Notes under the pieces: model-generated
The model's database searches: none
Seen by the model: the letters and a program-made list of their open reading frames with translations, nothing else
What the model was told of the DNA's origin: nothing
Position numbers and translations under genes: made by a program
Origin: Corynebacterium mendelii
GTDB lineage: Bacteria; Actinomycetota; Actinomycetes; Mycobacteriales; Mycobacteriaceae
Direction of reading: 5' to 3'
DNA: 64,000 nt
NCBI RefSeq assembly: GCF_017307055.1
Contig: NZ_JAFLEQ010000003.1
Location: forward strand, 332,693 to 396,692
Part shown: positions 30,465 through 40,828 of the stretch, one piece after another
Position numbering within the stretch: the first letter of the stretch is position 1
How the letters are laid out: each line of letters starts with the position of its first letter

Positions 30465-30591
30465 TCTGTGACCGTCCGGGGCCGATCCGTGCGGCCGTGG
30501 GGTGTGGGGATCCCGCACACAACACTGTGTGACCGATATTTTCCATGGTCCACCCTGGTGGCCGGGTCACGGTGCGCTAGGCTTGGGTTTT

Positions 30592-31218
30592 ATGACACTG
30601 GCACGCAAGGAACGCAAGGAACTCGGCAACCTTCTGCTTGACAAGGGGCCGGAAGCACCGACCTGCTGTGAGGGGTGGAATACCCGTTCATTGGCGGTGC
30701 ACCTTCTGCTGCGGGAAAACAATCCGGTCGCCCTGGCGGGGCTGTTTGTCGCCCCCCTGGAGAAATACCACGGCGACAAAACCGATCAGCTGCTGCGCCG
30801 AAACTACCAGGATGTGGTCAAGGAGTGGATGACCGGGGCGCCGGTGTGGAATCCGCTGCGCTACATCGACAAGCAGGCCAACACCGCCGAATACTTCGTC
30901 CACCACGAGGATGTGCGCCGTGCGGAGGAAGGCTGGCAGCCGCGCTCGTTGCGCACCCAGGATCTGTCCGAGCTCTACCAGGCACTGAAATTCATTGCCC
31001 CCGTGATGCTGAAAAAATCATCCAAACCGGTCATTGTGCAGCCTGACGGTTTCGACCGGATTGTCTGCGCCGACCGATCCACGGTGGCGGCCAAAGGCAA
31101 TGATGTGGTGCGCATCGCCGGACCGGTGCCGGAGATCCTGCTCTACTGCTACGGACGCCCCACCACCGATCTGATCTTCGACGGCGATACCTCCGCCATC
31201 GACATCCGCAAGATCTAG
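30592..31218 (+). CDS. TIGR03085-type protein (DinB/maleylpyruvate isomerase-like fold)
   Basis: 208 aa cytoplasmic protein. The N-terminal four-helix part has the CCEGWNTRSLAVHLLLREN segment with a His in the position of the DinB-type metal ligand, and YFVHHEDVRRAEEGW follows. I place it in the TIGR03085 family of actinobacterial metal-binding proteins of unknown function. ATG 30592 lies 8 nt after TAGGCT (30578-30583) with no ribosome-binding site, so it is probably leaderless. Confidence 0.8.
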   Translation: MTLARKERKELGNLLLDKGPEAPTCCEGWNTRSLAVHLLLRENNPVALAGLFVAPLEKYHGDKTDQLLRRNYQDVVKEWMTGAPVWNPLRYIDKQANTAEYFVHHEDVRRAEEGWQPRSLRTQDLSELYQALKFIAPVMLKKSSKPVIVQPDGFDRIVCADRSTVAAKGNDVVRIAGPVPEILLYCYGRPTTDLIFDGDTSAIDIRKI

Positions 31219-31612
31219 CGTGCTGTTGTTTTTCTCCCCCTTCCGGGCGGCGGTCCGCCCCGGCCGCCGTGCCTGTCGGTGTCTGCCACCGGTGGTGGGG
31301 GAGGGGAGCGGGCAATGACCACCGCCCGCCCCACACCGAGGTCGCAGCGGGCGGTGATGGCCATCTCCGGGGCGGGACTAACCGGCAGCCGACAACCCGC
31401 ACCGGTGACCGGCTAATGACACCGGGGTAGTTTGCCGGAACTGTCACCCATCCGTAGGGCAGCCGCACCGGTGGCGACGACACGCCGAAAGTAAAGGGTA
31501 AAGGCTTGACATAAGTCTTTTCCCGCTGCTGATGATGCCGGTTCGGTCACGATTGGCAGTGACTGGTGTTTCTTATGTGACTCAAGTGTCTTCTTTGGCT
31601 AAAGTTTCAGGT
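31219..31612. other. Non-coding gap before ftsK
   Basis: No gene is seen in this 394-bp gap. It contains a consensus-like TTGACA (about 31506) and, at its end, the TAAAGT -10 element (31600-31605) 7 nt from the ftsK ATG. Confidence 0.5.
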
Positions 31613-34600
31613 ATGCCTGCCTCCAATCGGACAACACCGTCCGGATCAAAGAAGAAAAGCCCGGCCGCCAGGCGTGGCCGCGGCTCCGCCCCCGCCACGC
31701 TGGGCAACTGCGCCCGCCGCGGCGCCGCCTCCGCGCCGGAACGCACCCCCAGTGCCGTCGGCGCGGTCGGCCGTGGGGTCTCCGGTCTGGTCGGCCTCGT
31801 GGCCAAAGGTGTCGGCGGTACTGTCCGTGGGGTCGGCAAAGCGGCGGGCATGCCGGTGCGCCCCGACGGCAGTCTGGACGACACCGGCGATGATGCGCCC
31901 ACCACCGCGGTGACCCGCACATCACGCGCCAAAGGGACATCACGCAAAAAAGCTGCCTCGGCCGCGGACACAGATCCGGCGGAGACCGGCTCCCGCCCGC
32001 CGCGGGAGCAGCGTGCCCGGGTCGGCTCCGGGGATCATCCCCGCCCGCGCACCTCCGGCTACAACGACTCGCTGGCCCTGCTGCTGATCGGGGTGGCGCT
32101 TGTCTGTGGCGGCGCCAGCTGGTTCGGCGTGGCCGGACCGGTGGGGCAGTGGTTCGACACTACGGTGCGCTACATTATCGGCGCCGGCGCTCTTATTCTG
32201 CCGATCTGCCTGGTCGGTTGGGCAGTGGCGTTGATGACCGGGTGGAAGCCCTCCTCCCAGGCCACCGGACGGGTGGCTGTCGGCGTGGGCCTTATCGCCC
32301 TGTCGATTCTGGGACTGGTGCATATTTTCGCCGGGCTTCCCACCGAACCAGACGGGCGGGCGGTGGCTGGCGGGCTGATCGGCGCGCTGTTCGGCGGTGT
32401 GCTGGCCCTCGGATTTACCCGCTATCTGGCGATCCCGCTGCTGTTTCTGGTCATCTTGTACGGTGCCCTGAAAATCACCGGCATCACCGTCAAAGAGTTC
32501 GCCGGGATCATCGGTGATCTTCTTCCCGCAGGCCTTGGCCGCAGGGGCGCCGACGGCTTCGACGAGGGCTACACGGATGATTCCGCTGCCGACTGGGATG
32601 ACTCGGAGGTAGCCGACCAGACCCGCTACCGGGTTGAAGACCGGACCGTCAGGCGTCCGCAGCCGGACTACGATGACCTGGACTACCCGCTCGACGACTA
32701 CGACGATGACGGCGACTACCGCGACTTGGACCACCGTGAACCGGACTATGCGGCAGGCGATGACACGCCGACCACGGCGATCACCCGGCCGCCGCGCCGC
32801 CGACCGATCTCCCCGATGGAAGCCTACCCGCCGGACCCGGATGAGGAACCCGCCCTGTTTACCGGTCGGGCACCCATCAGCCCGACCCCGGAAGCCTATG
32901 ACCGATCCCGTGTGGCCCCCGGCCATCGCGACGACGCCGCGGACACATCCGACCGGCAGGCTGCTGCGCCGGCAGACAATACCCGGCAGCGTGCTGCCGC
33001 CCAATCCCCTGAGCGGGCGCGCCGCGACGACACCGACCCCGATACCCGACAGCCCCAGGCCCCTGCAGCGAAGAAAAAGCCCTTCCGCGGCAATACCTCA
33101 CTGCCCTACGTCGATACCCCGCCTGCCTCTGAGGCAGCACCCGCCCGCCGCCCGTCGGCCGGTTCCGCCGGTGCGGCGGCGGCCGCGGGCAACGCCGCCC
33201 GGCACACAGCCGCCGCGGGGGTCACAGGTGCCGCTGCCGCTGGTGCTGCCGCAGCAGCTGCTGCGGGTGCCGCTGCCGCCGGTGCCGGCACCGCGGCTGC
33301 GGGAAGTGCTGCCGCGTCCCGCCGCCCGGAGAAAAAGACCGCTGCCGCCCCGGCGACAAAGCCGGCCACGCCGACCCCGGCGCAGCCGGGTGGCGCCGCC
33401 ACCGGCGATGGCGGCTACCGTCTGCCCAGTGCCGATCTGTTGATCGCCGGTGCCGCACCGAAGAAGCGCTCGGCGGCCAACGACCAGATGATTGACGCGA
33501 TCACCGAGGTGTTCGAGGAATTCAACGTTGATGCCCGGGTAACCGGATTTTCCCGGGGTCCCACAGTCACCCGCTACGAAGTGGAGCTTGGACCCGGTGT
33601 GAAGGTCTCGAAGATCACCAACCTGCAGTCCAACCTGGCGTACGCGGTGGCCAATGACAACGTCCGGCTGCTCACCCCGATCCCCGGCAAATCACTGGTC
33701 GGTATCGAGGTCCCCAACACCGACCGCGAAATGGTGCGGCTGTCGGATGTGCTGCACGCTGAAAGCGCCAGGTCCAACCAGGACCCGATGCTGGTCGGTT
33801 TCGGCAAGGACATCGAGGGGCGCTTTGTCACCCACTCGATCCAGAAAATGCCGCATCTGCTGGTCGCCGGCGCCACCGGCTCCGGTAAATCCGCTTTCGT
33901 CAATTCGCTGCTGGTCAGCCTTCTGACCCGCGCCCACCCGGAAGAAGTGCGCCTTATCCTGGTGGATCCGAAGATGGTGGAACTGACCCCCTACGAGGGG
34001 ATTCCGCACCTGATCACCCCGATTATCACGCAGCCGAAAAAAGCGGCTGCCGCCCTGCAGTGGCTGGTCGAGGAAATGGAGCAGCGCTACCTGGACATGA
34101 AGGCCTCCCGCACCAGGCACATCAAGGACTTCAACCGCAAGGTCGCTTCCGGGGAGATCACCGCCCCCGCCGGTTCGCAGCGGGTCTACAAGCCCTACCC
34201 CTACATTGTCTGTGTCGTCGACGAGCTGGCGGATTTGATGATGACCGCGCCAAAGGAAATCGAGGACTCGATCGTGCGCATCACGCAGAAAGCCCGCGCC
34301 GCCGGCATTCACCTGGTGCTGGCCACCCAGCGCCCCAGCGTTGATGTGGTCACCGGTTTGATCAAAACCAACGTGCCGTCCCGGCTGGCGTTCGCCACCT
34401 CCTCGCTGACCGACTCGCGGGTCATCCTCGACCAGGGTGGCGCCGAGAAACTCATCGGCATGGGTGACGGTCTGTTCATTCCGCAGGGCGCCAACCGGCC
34501 CACCCGTATCCAGGGTGCGTTCGTCACCGATGAAGAAGTCCAGGCCGTGGTGGATGCCGCCAAAGCGCAGGCCGAACCCGACTACACCGAAGGGGTGACC

Positions 34601-34969
34601 GAGGATAAAACCGAGGGCGGCACAAAAGACATCGACGAAGACATCGGCGATGATCTCGACGATCTGCTGCAGGCCGTGGAACTGGTGGTCAACTCCCAGT
34701 TCGGTTCCACCTCGATGCTGCAGCGCAAGCTGCGCATGGGCTTTGCCAAGGCCGGCCGGTTGATGGATCTGATGGAAACCCGCGGGGTTGTCGGACCCTC
34801 CGAAGGATCGAAAGCCCGCGAGGTGCTGGTCAAGCCGGAAGAGCTGGAAGCGACCATCTGGATGATCAAGGGCGGCGACCCCGGCCAGGCACCCGGTGCA
34901 GATACCGGCGATGCAGCTGATGGGGCCACCACCGTCGTTGACACCAACCCCAACGGCAATATCGCCTGA
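31613..34969 (+). CDS. ftsK: DNA translocase FtsK
   Basis: Septum-located hexameric motor that clears chromosome ends at division. 1118 aa. About 145 basic residues precede four or five membrane spans (residues ~150-310), then a long disordered linker: Asp/Tyr-rich first, Ala-rich later. The motor carries Walker [13 protein letters not shown] and Walker [13 protein letters not shown]. The C-terminal gamma winged-helix domain ([20 protein letters not shown]) reads KOPS sites. I chose ATG 31613, 7 nt after TAAAGT; an in-frame upstream ATG at 31532 has no support. Confidence 0.96.
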   Translation: MPASNRTTPSGSKKKSPAARRGRGSAPATLGNCARRGAASAPERTPSAVGAVGRGVSGLVGLVAKGVGGTVRGVGKAAGMPVRPDGSLDDTGDDAPTTAVTRTSRAKGTSRKKAASAADTDPAETGSRPPREQRARVGSGDHPRPRTSGYNDSLALLLIGVALVCGGASWFGVAGPVGQWFDTTVRYIIGAGALILPICLVGWAVALMTGWKPSSQATGRVAVGVGLIALSILGLVHIFAGLPTEPDGRAVAGGLIGALFGGVLALGFTRYLAIPLLFLVILYGALKITGITVKEFAGIIGDLLPAGLGRRGADGFDEGYTDDSAADWDDSEVADQTRYRVEDRTVRRPQPDYDDLDYPLDDYDDDGDYRDLDHREPDYAAGDDTPTTAITRPPRRRPISPMEAYPPDPDEEPALFTGRAPISPTPEAYDRSRVAPGHRDDAADTSDRQAAAPADNTRQRAAAQSPERARRDDTDPDTRQPQAPAAKKKPFRGNTSLPYVDTPPASEAAPARRPSAGSAGAAAAAGNAARHTAAAGVTGAAAAGAAAAAAAGAAAAGAGTAAAGSAAASRRPEKKTAAAPATKPATPTPAQPGGAATGDGGYRLPSADLLIAGAAPKKRSAANDQMIDAITEVFEEFNVDARVTGFSRGPTVTRYEVELGPGVKVSKITNLQSNLAYAVANDNVRLLTPIPGKSLVGIEVPNTDREMVRLSDVLHAESARSNQDPMLVGFGKDIEGRFVTHSIQKMPHLLVAGATGSGKSAFVNSLLVSLLTRAHPEEVRLILVDPKMVELTPYEGIPHLITPIITQPKKAAAALQWLVEEMEQRYLDMKASRTRHIKDFNRKVASGEITAPAGSQRVYKPYPYIVCVVDELADLMMTAPKEIEDSIVRITQKARAAGIHLVLATQRPSVDVVTGLIKTNVPSRLAFATSSLTDSRVILDQGGAEKLIGMGDGLFIPQGANRPTRIQGAFVTDEEVQAVVDAAKAQAEPDYTEGVTEDKTEGGTKDIDEDIGDDLDDLLQAVELVVNSQFGSTSMLQRKLRMGFAKAGRLMDLMETRGVVGPSEGSKAREVLVKPEELEATIWMIKGGDPGQAPGADTGDAADGATTVVDTNPNGNIA

Positions 34970-34977
34970 GAAGAAAT

Positions 34978-35041
34978 GCCGGAACCGGCCGGGACAACCG
35001 GTTCCGGCAGCATAGCCCCGCACCACTGCCGGTGCGGGGCT
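34978..35041 (+). terminator. Two hairpins after ftsK
   Basis: An 11-bp stem (34978-34988 with 34998-35008) and a second perfect 11-bp stem (35014-35024 with 35031-35041) follow the ftsK stop directly. The second is followed by TTGTGG, a weak T-tract. Confidence 0.65.
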
Positions 35042-35779
35042 TTGTGGGGAAACAGGAAGAATGAGCCGGTTCCCCCGCCACCGCCGGTGGACAGCCGGGC
35101 TGGCCCTTGTGTCCGCCGGAACAATGCTGTGGGGGTGTTAGTCCACCGCGGGCACACTTGACCGGCCCCGGTGGTGGAAGGGGCCGGGTAGCGGCCTGCC
35201 GGTGCGGTCACCGTCATCTTCCCCCGACGACGCGGATAAGCCAGCCGCCGCCCCACCGCATCCCAGCCGCCGCCCGGCCCAGCGGTTAAGGTGAACGCCC
35301 CGGGCACTGCCCGGGCTTCACACCCGACGGGAATGGGAAAGATTCGCGGCGAAACGCGGCTTGCCGAGTCTGGGGTCCTGCCTAAACCGTGTGACACACG
35401 GTGGCCCTTCGACAAAGGGGAGCACATCGTCCCCCGCGGAAAAAAAACGGCCCCGTATGCCGCGGTGTGTGATTCATCCACGATTGTTGTGGTACCGGTG
35501 TGTGACGGCGGCCTGCGGGGGCGTACAGCCCTTATCGGGGTACTGCAGCTTTATCGGGAGGGGCTGCGGTTCGAGCCGACTGGCACGGATCCGGCTGTCT
35601 CCGGAAAGCTTCAGGTACCTGGATTTCGCGGCTGTCGGATGCTTCCGCGACGGCGCAGACGACCTGACTGTTTCTGGCGTGGGCACCCGGGCGCTGCCAC
35701 GGCCGCCCGTGGCGGCCTGCTGACCTCCGGCGGACTGCCCGACAGGTGGTGGTGTTTCACCTGAAGTGCGGTGACTGTG
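35042..35779. other. Gene-free gap between ftsK and the terC leader
   Basis: No credible gene is seen. A run of small perfect hairpins lies between 35299 and 35419 (stems at 35299-35315, 35387-35401 and 35405-35419), just after a TAAGGT hexamer near 35286. A structured RNA is possible but not recognised. Confidence 0.35.
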
Positions 35780-35785
35780 TAGAGT
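35780..35785 (+). promoter_or_regulatory. -10 element of the terC leader
   Basis: TAGAGT lies about 7 bp before the predicted 5' end of the riboswitch at about 35792, exactly where a promoter for the leader RNA is expected. Confidence 0.5.
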
Positions 35786-35791
35786 AATCAG

Positions 35792-36023
35792 GCGCCGATG
35801 GAGGGGAGTACCTCTTACAAGTTTTTCTCGGCGGGACCCGTCAACACGGCGACCGGGGTGGACGATTCCATGATCTGTCCGCCACCGGTACCCGGGCCCG
35901 CCGGTCGCGGCGGAAAAAACAGCACCGGCAGACAGTGTTTTTATAAAACCGGCTGGTGGTACGCATCAGCCCGGATTGTCTTTTGCGGCTGCTGTTTTTC
36001 ACGCCCCGGCGAGGGAGACCTCC
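35792..36023 (+). ncRNA. yybP-ykoY (manganese) riboswitch candidate in the terC leader
   Basis: The leader contains the family landmarks in the right order: GGGGAGTA at 35803-35810, GTCAACA at 35840-35846, and GAGACC at 36015-36020. The outer stem P1 can form between GGAGG (35800-35804) and CCTCC (36019-36023). In yybP-ykoY RNAs the GGGGAGUA and GAGACC-type loops dock to bind Mn2+ and turn on exporters such as TerC/Alx or MntP. The internal arm here is unusually long, about 170 nt. Recognised by eye, not by covariance model. Confidence 0.6.
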
Positions 36024-36222
36024 GGTGGGTGCACCCTGAAAGCAACAACGGTGCACCGAATCAACCCGTGCACGCCCCGTCACAGTGTCTTCCGGCACCA
36101 CCGCGCGCCACCGCCCGATCTTTTTCGCAAAGCTCCGGTGGATCAGGCCGTGTGGGTGCAGTGTGGCCTTGTGACCATGTGTGGAGTGTGCCTGACACCG
36201 GAGGACCGGAAAACATACCGTT

Positions 36223-37236
36223 ATGCATGTGACAACCACCACCTGGATCATCACCGTTGTTGTGCTGGTCGGGTTCATCTGTTTCGACTTCATCTCCCAC
36301 GTCCGCAAACCCCATGCGCCCAGCATGAAGGAAGCAACCGGATGGATGCTTTTCTACATCGGTCTGGCCTGCCTGTTCGGCATGTTCCTGTGGTGGAAGT
36401 GGGGTGGCCCGGAAGGCGCCCACCAGCACGGTGTCGAATTCTTCGCCGGCTACATCACCGAGCTGTCGTTGTCGGTGGACAACCTGTTCATCTTCGCGCT
36501 GATTATTTCGTCATTCAAGATTCCGCGGGAATACCAGCAGAAAGTGCTGCTGATCGGTATTGCGATCGCCCTGGTGCTGCGCGGTATTTTCATCGGTCTG
36601 GGGGCGGCGGCCATCAACGCCTGGGCGTGGGTGTTCTACATTTTCGGTGTCTTCCTCGTCTACACGGCGGTGAAACTGGTCATCGATGAAATCCGGGGTG
36701 ACAGCGACACCGACATCGACGACATGCTGGTGGTGAAAATGACCCGCAAAATGATTCCGGTGTCCTCCACCTTCGACGGCGACCGGTTGCTGACGACGGT
36801 CGACGGCAAAAAGTTGGTCACCCCGATGGTCATCGCCCTGGTGTCCATCGGCTTTATCGACCTGATGTTCGCCTTCGACTCGGTGCCCGCCATTTTCGGC
36901 CTGACCCAGGAACCCTACATTGTCTTCACCGCCAACTGCTTCGCGCTGATGGGCCTGCGCCAGATGTACTTCCTGCTGGACGGTCTGCTCGACAGACTGG
37001 TGTTCCTGCCCTACGGGCTGGGGTTCATTCTGGCGTTCATCGGCGTGAAACTCCTGCTGCACGCCCTGGCGGAAAACAATGTGCCGTTCATCAACGATGG
37101 CCGGCCCATCCACATTTTCGAGATCGGTACCGTGACCTCGCTGGTGGTGATCGTGGCGACCCTTGCTGTGACCACGGTGGCCAGCATGCTCAAAACGAAA
37201 TCGGATGCCCGCCGGGCCGCGGCGGTGCCGCGCTAG
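36223..37236 (+). CDS. terC: TerC-family membrane protein, probable manganese exporter
   Basis: 337 aa with about nine membrane spans. The family motif ELSLSVDNLFIFALI is followed by DLMFAFDSVPAIFGLTQEPY, whose acidic residues in membrane spans are thought to bind metal. Relatives (Alx, YkoY, TerC) are linked to Mn2+ efflux and tellurite resistance. The yybP-ykoY-like leader upstream supports Mn2+ as the ligand. Start ATG 36223 has only a weak ribosome-binding site, which fits riboswitch control of translation. Confidence 0.92.
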   Translation: MHVTTTTWIITVVVLVGFICFDFISHVRKPHAPSMKEATGWMLFYIGLACLFGMFLWWKWGGPEGAHQHGVEFFAGYITELSLSVDNLFIFALIISSFKIPREYQQKVLLIGIAIALVLRGIFIGLGAAAINAWAWVFYIFGVFLVYTAVKLVIDEIRGDSDTDIDDMLVVKMTRKMIPVSSTFDGDRLLTTVDGKKLVTPMVIALVSIGFIDLMFAFDSVPAIFGLTQEPYIVFTANCFALMGLRQMYFLLDGLLDRLVFLPYGLGFILAFIGVKLLLHALAENNVPFINDGRPIHIFEIGTVTSLVVIVATLAVTTVASMLKTKSDARRAAAVPR

Positions 37237-37249
37237 AGGGCCGTGGATG

Positions 37250-38488
37250 TCAGTAGGTGTCTTTCGGCGACCACACATCCACCGTGTCGGGGCCGATGGT
37301 GAATCCGTAGCCGCCCCGCACGCAACTGATCGCATCGCTGCCGCCGGTGCACAGATATCCCGCGCCGGTTCGGATCCGCTGGCCGGGGCCGAGAACCGTG
37401 TAGTCGTGGGGGTAGCCGTCGGGACTGCTGCCGCTCCGATCCGGCCAGTTGTAGGGACAGGCGATACCGAGGCCGATGATTTCGACGGCATCCGGGTTGC
37501 CCAGGTCGGTGGCGAAGCCGTAGATCGGGGCATCGTCGGCGCAGAAACTGTCTGCCGGTGAATAGGCGCGTTCCGGGGCCGGTGCCGCCGACAGCGGATC
37601 CACCAGCCTGCATTCCAGGCTGCTGGTCGGCAGTGCCCCGCCGTCTTCACCCCGGGTGTGGCAGGCCACTTTTTGCTGCGGGTCGCGGAAATACTGTTCG
37701 GTGGGCGCGTCGGGGAAAAACACTGTCGGCCCAATGTCGTTGCCGCTGAAATCCTCGTCCTCGACGGGGAAGGGGAACCCGTCGCGTCGGTAGGTTGCCA
37801 ACGGATTGAACCGTGGTGAGGCAACCGCAGCGATATCGGCCGGGTCGCCGCTGGGGGCGACAAGCAGCATGTTGTCGCAATCAAGAGCCAGATTGACCGG
37901 ATCGAAACTGAACCCGTCCGCCGTGACGGTCGCCCGGTACTGTGCCCCGGCCGCAACGTCGGTGCATGCCGCCGAGGTATAGACGGTGAAAGCAGTCTCG
38001 CTTCCCGGCTGGTTGGTAATGGAGTAGCTGTCGGCTGGCGGGGTGATTCCGGCGAATTCCGCGCCGTTGAAAAACAGGATTCTCTCTTCCGGGGGCTTCC
38101 ACGGATCAAGTTCCGAGCCGGGAATCGTCGAGAACCGGTTGATGCGGGCGTAGCCCGCGCCACCGCAGGGTTGGATGGTGTCTTCTGCGACGAACCAGTC
38201 CCTGTCGGAGGCGGTACGGTCGGGGATATCCAGTGCCTGCCGCCGGATGAGATCACCGGTCGATATGTCGGCGCAGGGACCCCCGGATCCTGGATCACCT
38301 GGCGCGTCGGCCGGTTGCGACGGCGGCGGCCCGGGCACGCTGCCGGCAGAATGTGCGCTGTGCTCGGTGACGGTGACTGTGGCGGGTGCACTATCGCCGG
38401 GAGCACCGGCACATCCGGAAAGGGCGGCAAGCACAGCGGGCACGGCCACACCCGCGGCAACCAATCGGTACACGGTAGACAAAGCCAT
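37250..38488 (-). CDS. Putative secreted lipoprotein of unknown function
   Basis: 412 aa. The signal sequence ends in a lipobox (LAALSGC), so the protein should be lipid-anchored on the outer face of the membrane. The mature part is acidic, Pro/Asp-rich, with about a dozen further Cys residues in its second half that could form disulfides. Start ATG 38488 follows GGGAAAGG; an in-frame ATG at 38590 would bury the signal peptide. It converges with terC, 13 nt apart. No family recognised. Confidence 0.75.
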   Translation of the reverse strand: MALSTVYRLVAAGVAVPAVLAALSGCAGAPGDSAPATVTVTEHSAHSAGSVPGPPPSQPADAPGDPGSGGPCADISTGDLIRRQALDIPDRTASDRDWFVAEDTIQPCGGAGYARINRFSTIPGSELDPWKPPEERILFFNGAEFAGITPPADSYSITNQPGSETAFTVYTSAACTDVAAGAQYRATVTADGFSFDPVNLALDCDNMLLVAPSGDPADIAAVASPRFNPLATYRRDGFPFPVEDEDFSGNDIGPTVFFPDAPTEQYFRDPQQKVACHTRGEDGGALPTSSLECRLVDPLSAAPAPERAYSPADSFCADDAPIYGFATDLGNPDAVEIIGLGIACPYNWPDRSGSSPDGYPHDYTVLGPGQRIRTGAGYLCTGGSDAISCVRGGYGFTIGPDTVDVWSPKDTY

Positions 38489-38814
38489 GGTGGGCCTTTC
38501 CCTGTCGGCAATAATGCACTTCCCACCGATTGTATTACGGGGGTGGGTATGAAGGAAAGTAGTCCCGACACGGAAAAAACGGCGCATCAAGGCTGCACAC
38601 GACCGTTGCGCCGCCGGTCACGCCCGCCTGCGTCAATCGTGGTCCGGCGGCGCGGGCGTGGCCCGTGGCATGACCCGCAGCCGGGGAAGGTGCGGTTTGT
38701 GTCCGACTTCCCGGAAAAGGGCTGCGGAATTTTTGGCCGCTGCACACACCGCGGCTGCCCGGCTGCACCGTCACACTGCGTGCGGGCACCGGGTGGGTAA
38801 GTTGATTCAGCCGG
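38489..38814. other. Non-coding gap
   Basis: A 326-bp stretch between the lipoprotein gene and the YciI gene, both on the minus strand. I see no gene and no clear terminator in it. Confidence 0.4.
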
Positions 38815-39108
38815 TTAGCTGTTCCAGATGTTCAACACGGGGTTCCAGGGCCTGATGGTCCGCCCGGTGATGGCGCCACGTTTTTTGAAAGGATCGTCAT
38901 CCATCAGTTTTTCGACATCCGCGACAGTGGAGTCATCGTCGACCCGGAGCACAATCAGTGCCCCGCCTTCCTCATCGGTGAAAGGCCCGCTGCCGACAAG
39001 CATTCCATCCGCTTTGAGCATCGCCAGGAATTCCCGGTGCTCGGGACGGTGCTGCGCAATCAGGTCACTTGCAGGGTCATAGGTGTAGAAAACAGCGAAT
39101 ACGCTCAT
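38815..39108 (-). CDS. YciI-family protein
   Basis: 97 aa, the full length for this dimeric alpha/beta (ferredoxin-like) family. The N-terminal AVFYTYDP strand, the HRPEHREFL helix and the GPFTDEEGGALIV strand match YciI proteins; the conserved His-Asp pair of the family corresponds to the HRPEH region and a downstream Asp. Enzymatic role unproven. It converges with nothing close and stands alone. Confidence 0.85.
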   Translation of the reverse strand: MSVFAVFYTYDPASDLIAQHRPEHREFLAMLKADGMLVGSGPFTDEEGGALIVLRVDDDSTVADVEKLMDDDPFKKRGAITGRTIRPWNPVLNIWNS

Positions 39109-39396
39109 GGGTCCCGAGTGTAGAAACCTCGTCTTCCACCGACCACCGGGTGGCGGCTTTTGCCCCTTAAAGAAAACCCGGTGTCATTGCCGTTTCGTTT
39201 CGTCGGAGGCTGGGGGCCACGGCGCACAATGATTGCGCCGGCTCACTGCGGGCGGCCAGGTTCTCTTCGCCGGTTTGACCGGACGGGTAAAAAACGGCGC
39301 CGCCGCCGACACACAGACCGGGTCCGCGCACAGTCTTTTCGGGTGCCGTTTAAGGGGGTGCGCACCGGTTGCTAAACGGCAGGTAAGCTTGGGTGC

Positions 39397-39981
39397 GTGA
39401 GTTCACCGAAAGGGAAGGCAGCACGACGGGGTCAACCGTCGAACCTCAACCTGCCCAATGTGCTGACCAGCATCCGGATTGTGGCCGTGCCGTTTTTCGC
39501 ATGGCTGGTGCTGTCGGGCAAAGGCACCGATACCGGCATCATGTGGTGGTCGCTGGTGGTGTTTGCCGCCTTGATGGCCACCGACAAACTCGACGGGGAT
39601 ATCGCCCGCCGCAACAATCTGGTCACCGACTTCGGCAAAATCGCCGACCCGATTGCCGACAAGGCACTGATGATCACCGCCCTGGTGTGCCTGAACATCA
39701 CCGGGCGGCTGTGGCCGATTGCCACGGTTTTGATCGTGGCCCGGGAACTGGGTATCACCGCCTGGCGGATGGTGCAGTTGAACAAGGGCCATGTCGTTCC
39801 CGCATCCAAGGGCGGGAAGTTGAAAACCGTCCTGCAGTCGGTGGCCGTGGCACTGTATCTGGTGCCTTTCCCCGGATGGTTTGCTCCCGTGCAAGCGGTG
39901 GTCATGGCTGCGGCTGTGGTCGTCACCGTGGTCACCGGCGTGCAGTACATCATCGACTCCCGCCGGAGCAACAGGCGCTGA
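39397..39981 (+). CDS. pgsA: CDP-alcohol phosphatidyltransferase (phosphatidylglycerophosphate synthase type)
   Basis: 194 aa membrane enzyme of phospholipid synthesis. The full family signature is present: D-x2-DG-x2-AR-x8-G-x3-D-x3-D, reading DKLDGDIARR then DFGKIADPIAD. About four to five membrane spans. The GTG start at 39397 lies 7 nt after TAAGCT (39384-39389), so it is probably leaderless. cinA follows 66 nt later. Confidence 0.92.
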   Translation: MSSPKGKAARRGQPSNLNLPNVLTSIRIVAVPFFAWLVLSGKGTDTGIMWWSLVVFAALMATDKLDGDIARRNNLVTDFGKIADPIADKALMITALVCLNITGRLWPIATVLIVARELGITAWRMVQLNKGHVVPASKGGKLKTVLQSVAVALYLVPFPGWFAPVQAVVMAAAVVVTVVTGVQYIIDSRRSNRR

Positions 39982-40047
39982 CCCGTCCGGCCGGTGGTCC
40001 GGCGCCACCGTCACCAGTGGAAAATACGTGGAAGGAAAATCTTTGCC

Positions 40048-40662
40048 ATGACCGATGCTGCAGTTAACGGTGTACCGCCGGTAAAAGACGGTGTTTTCCC
40101 TCCTGTCACCGACCGGGAGATCGCCTGTGCCGCCGAGAAGCTGGTGAAAAACCTCGCCGCCGCCGGCCAGACGGTGGCCACCTGTGAGTCATTGACCGCC
40201 GGCCTGGTGGCCGCCTCGATCGCACAGGTGCCGGGTGCCAGTCAGGTGCTGCGGGGCGGGCTGGTGACCTACCAGACAGACACCAAACATATTCTCGCCG
40301 GGGTCAACGAGGCGATTCTTGACGATCCCGGTCCGGTGAGCAGCTGCTGCGCGAAAGCGATGGCTATCGGGGCCAGACAGACAACCGGTGCGGACTGGGC
40401 GGTGTCGCTGACCGGTGTCGCCGGACCGGAGCCGGTGGGCATCCACCCGGTCGGTGAGGTGTGGATCGGGATGGCTTTTCCCACCGGCAGGCGTTTCGCC
40501 GCCCGCGCCCGGCCGGAAGGCCGTCACCGGTGGGGAATGGTGCTCGGCGCCGATAAACCGGTGCCTCTGGTTGACGGAGACAGAAACCATATCCGCCGGG
40601 TTGTCACCTGCTACGCCCTGTCCCTGCTGGCGGAGCAGGTCGCGCAGACACTCCACGGCTGA
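40048..40662 (+). CDS. cinA: CinA-family protein (C-terminal amidohydrolase domain only)
   Basis: 204 aa, corresponding to the nicotinamide-nucleotide amidohydrolase (PncC) domain; the N-terminal MoaB-like domain of full-length CinA is absent, as usual in this genus. Motifs: ATCESLTAGLVAASIAQVPGAS, GGLVTYQTDTK, and VSLTGVAGPEPVGIHPVGEVW. ATG 40048 has AAGGA 11 nt upstream. It lies between pgsA and clgR as in Corynebacteriales. Confidence 0.9.
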   Translation: MTDAAVNGVPPVKDGVFPPVTDREIACAAEKLVKNLAAAGQTVATCESLTAGLVAASIAQVPGASQVLRGGLVTYQTDTKHILAGVNEAILDDPGPVSSCCAKAMAIGARQTTGADWAVSLTGVAGPEPVGIHPVGEVWIGMAFPTGRRFAARARPEGRHRWGMVLGADKPVPLVDGDRNHIRRVVTCYALSLLAEQVAQTLHG

Positions 40663-40828
40663 CCCGAAAGCCACCGTTGCAGCGGCCAGGGCCAGGTGGG
40701 AGGGTGTTTGTCCGCCCTCGGGGCGGCACGGCGGTATCCCCCCGTACAGGTGGTGGTCTGCACAATCTGGCAGTCGGCGCCGATGACTGCCGGGAACAAA
40801 CCGTCGAGGTTGTCCGTTGAACGAAGTG

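Noticed and set aside
35560..35600. GGTTCGAGCC, resembling a tRNA T-loop
   Set aside because: The flanking bases cannot form a T-stem and no acceptor or anticodon arm fits.
35291..35764. 157-aa frame between ftsK and terC
   Set aside because: Arg/Gly/Cys-rich random composition, no ribosome-binding site, no motif; treated as non-coding.
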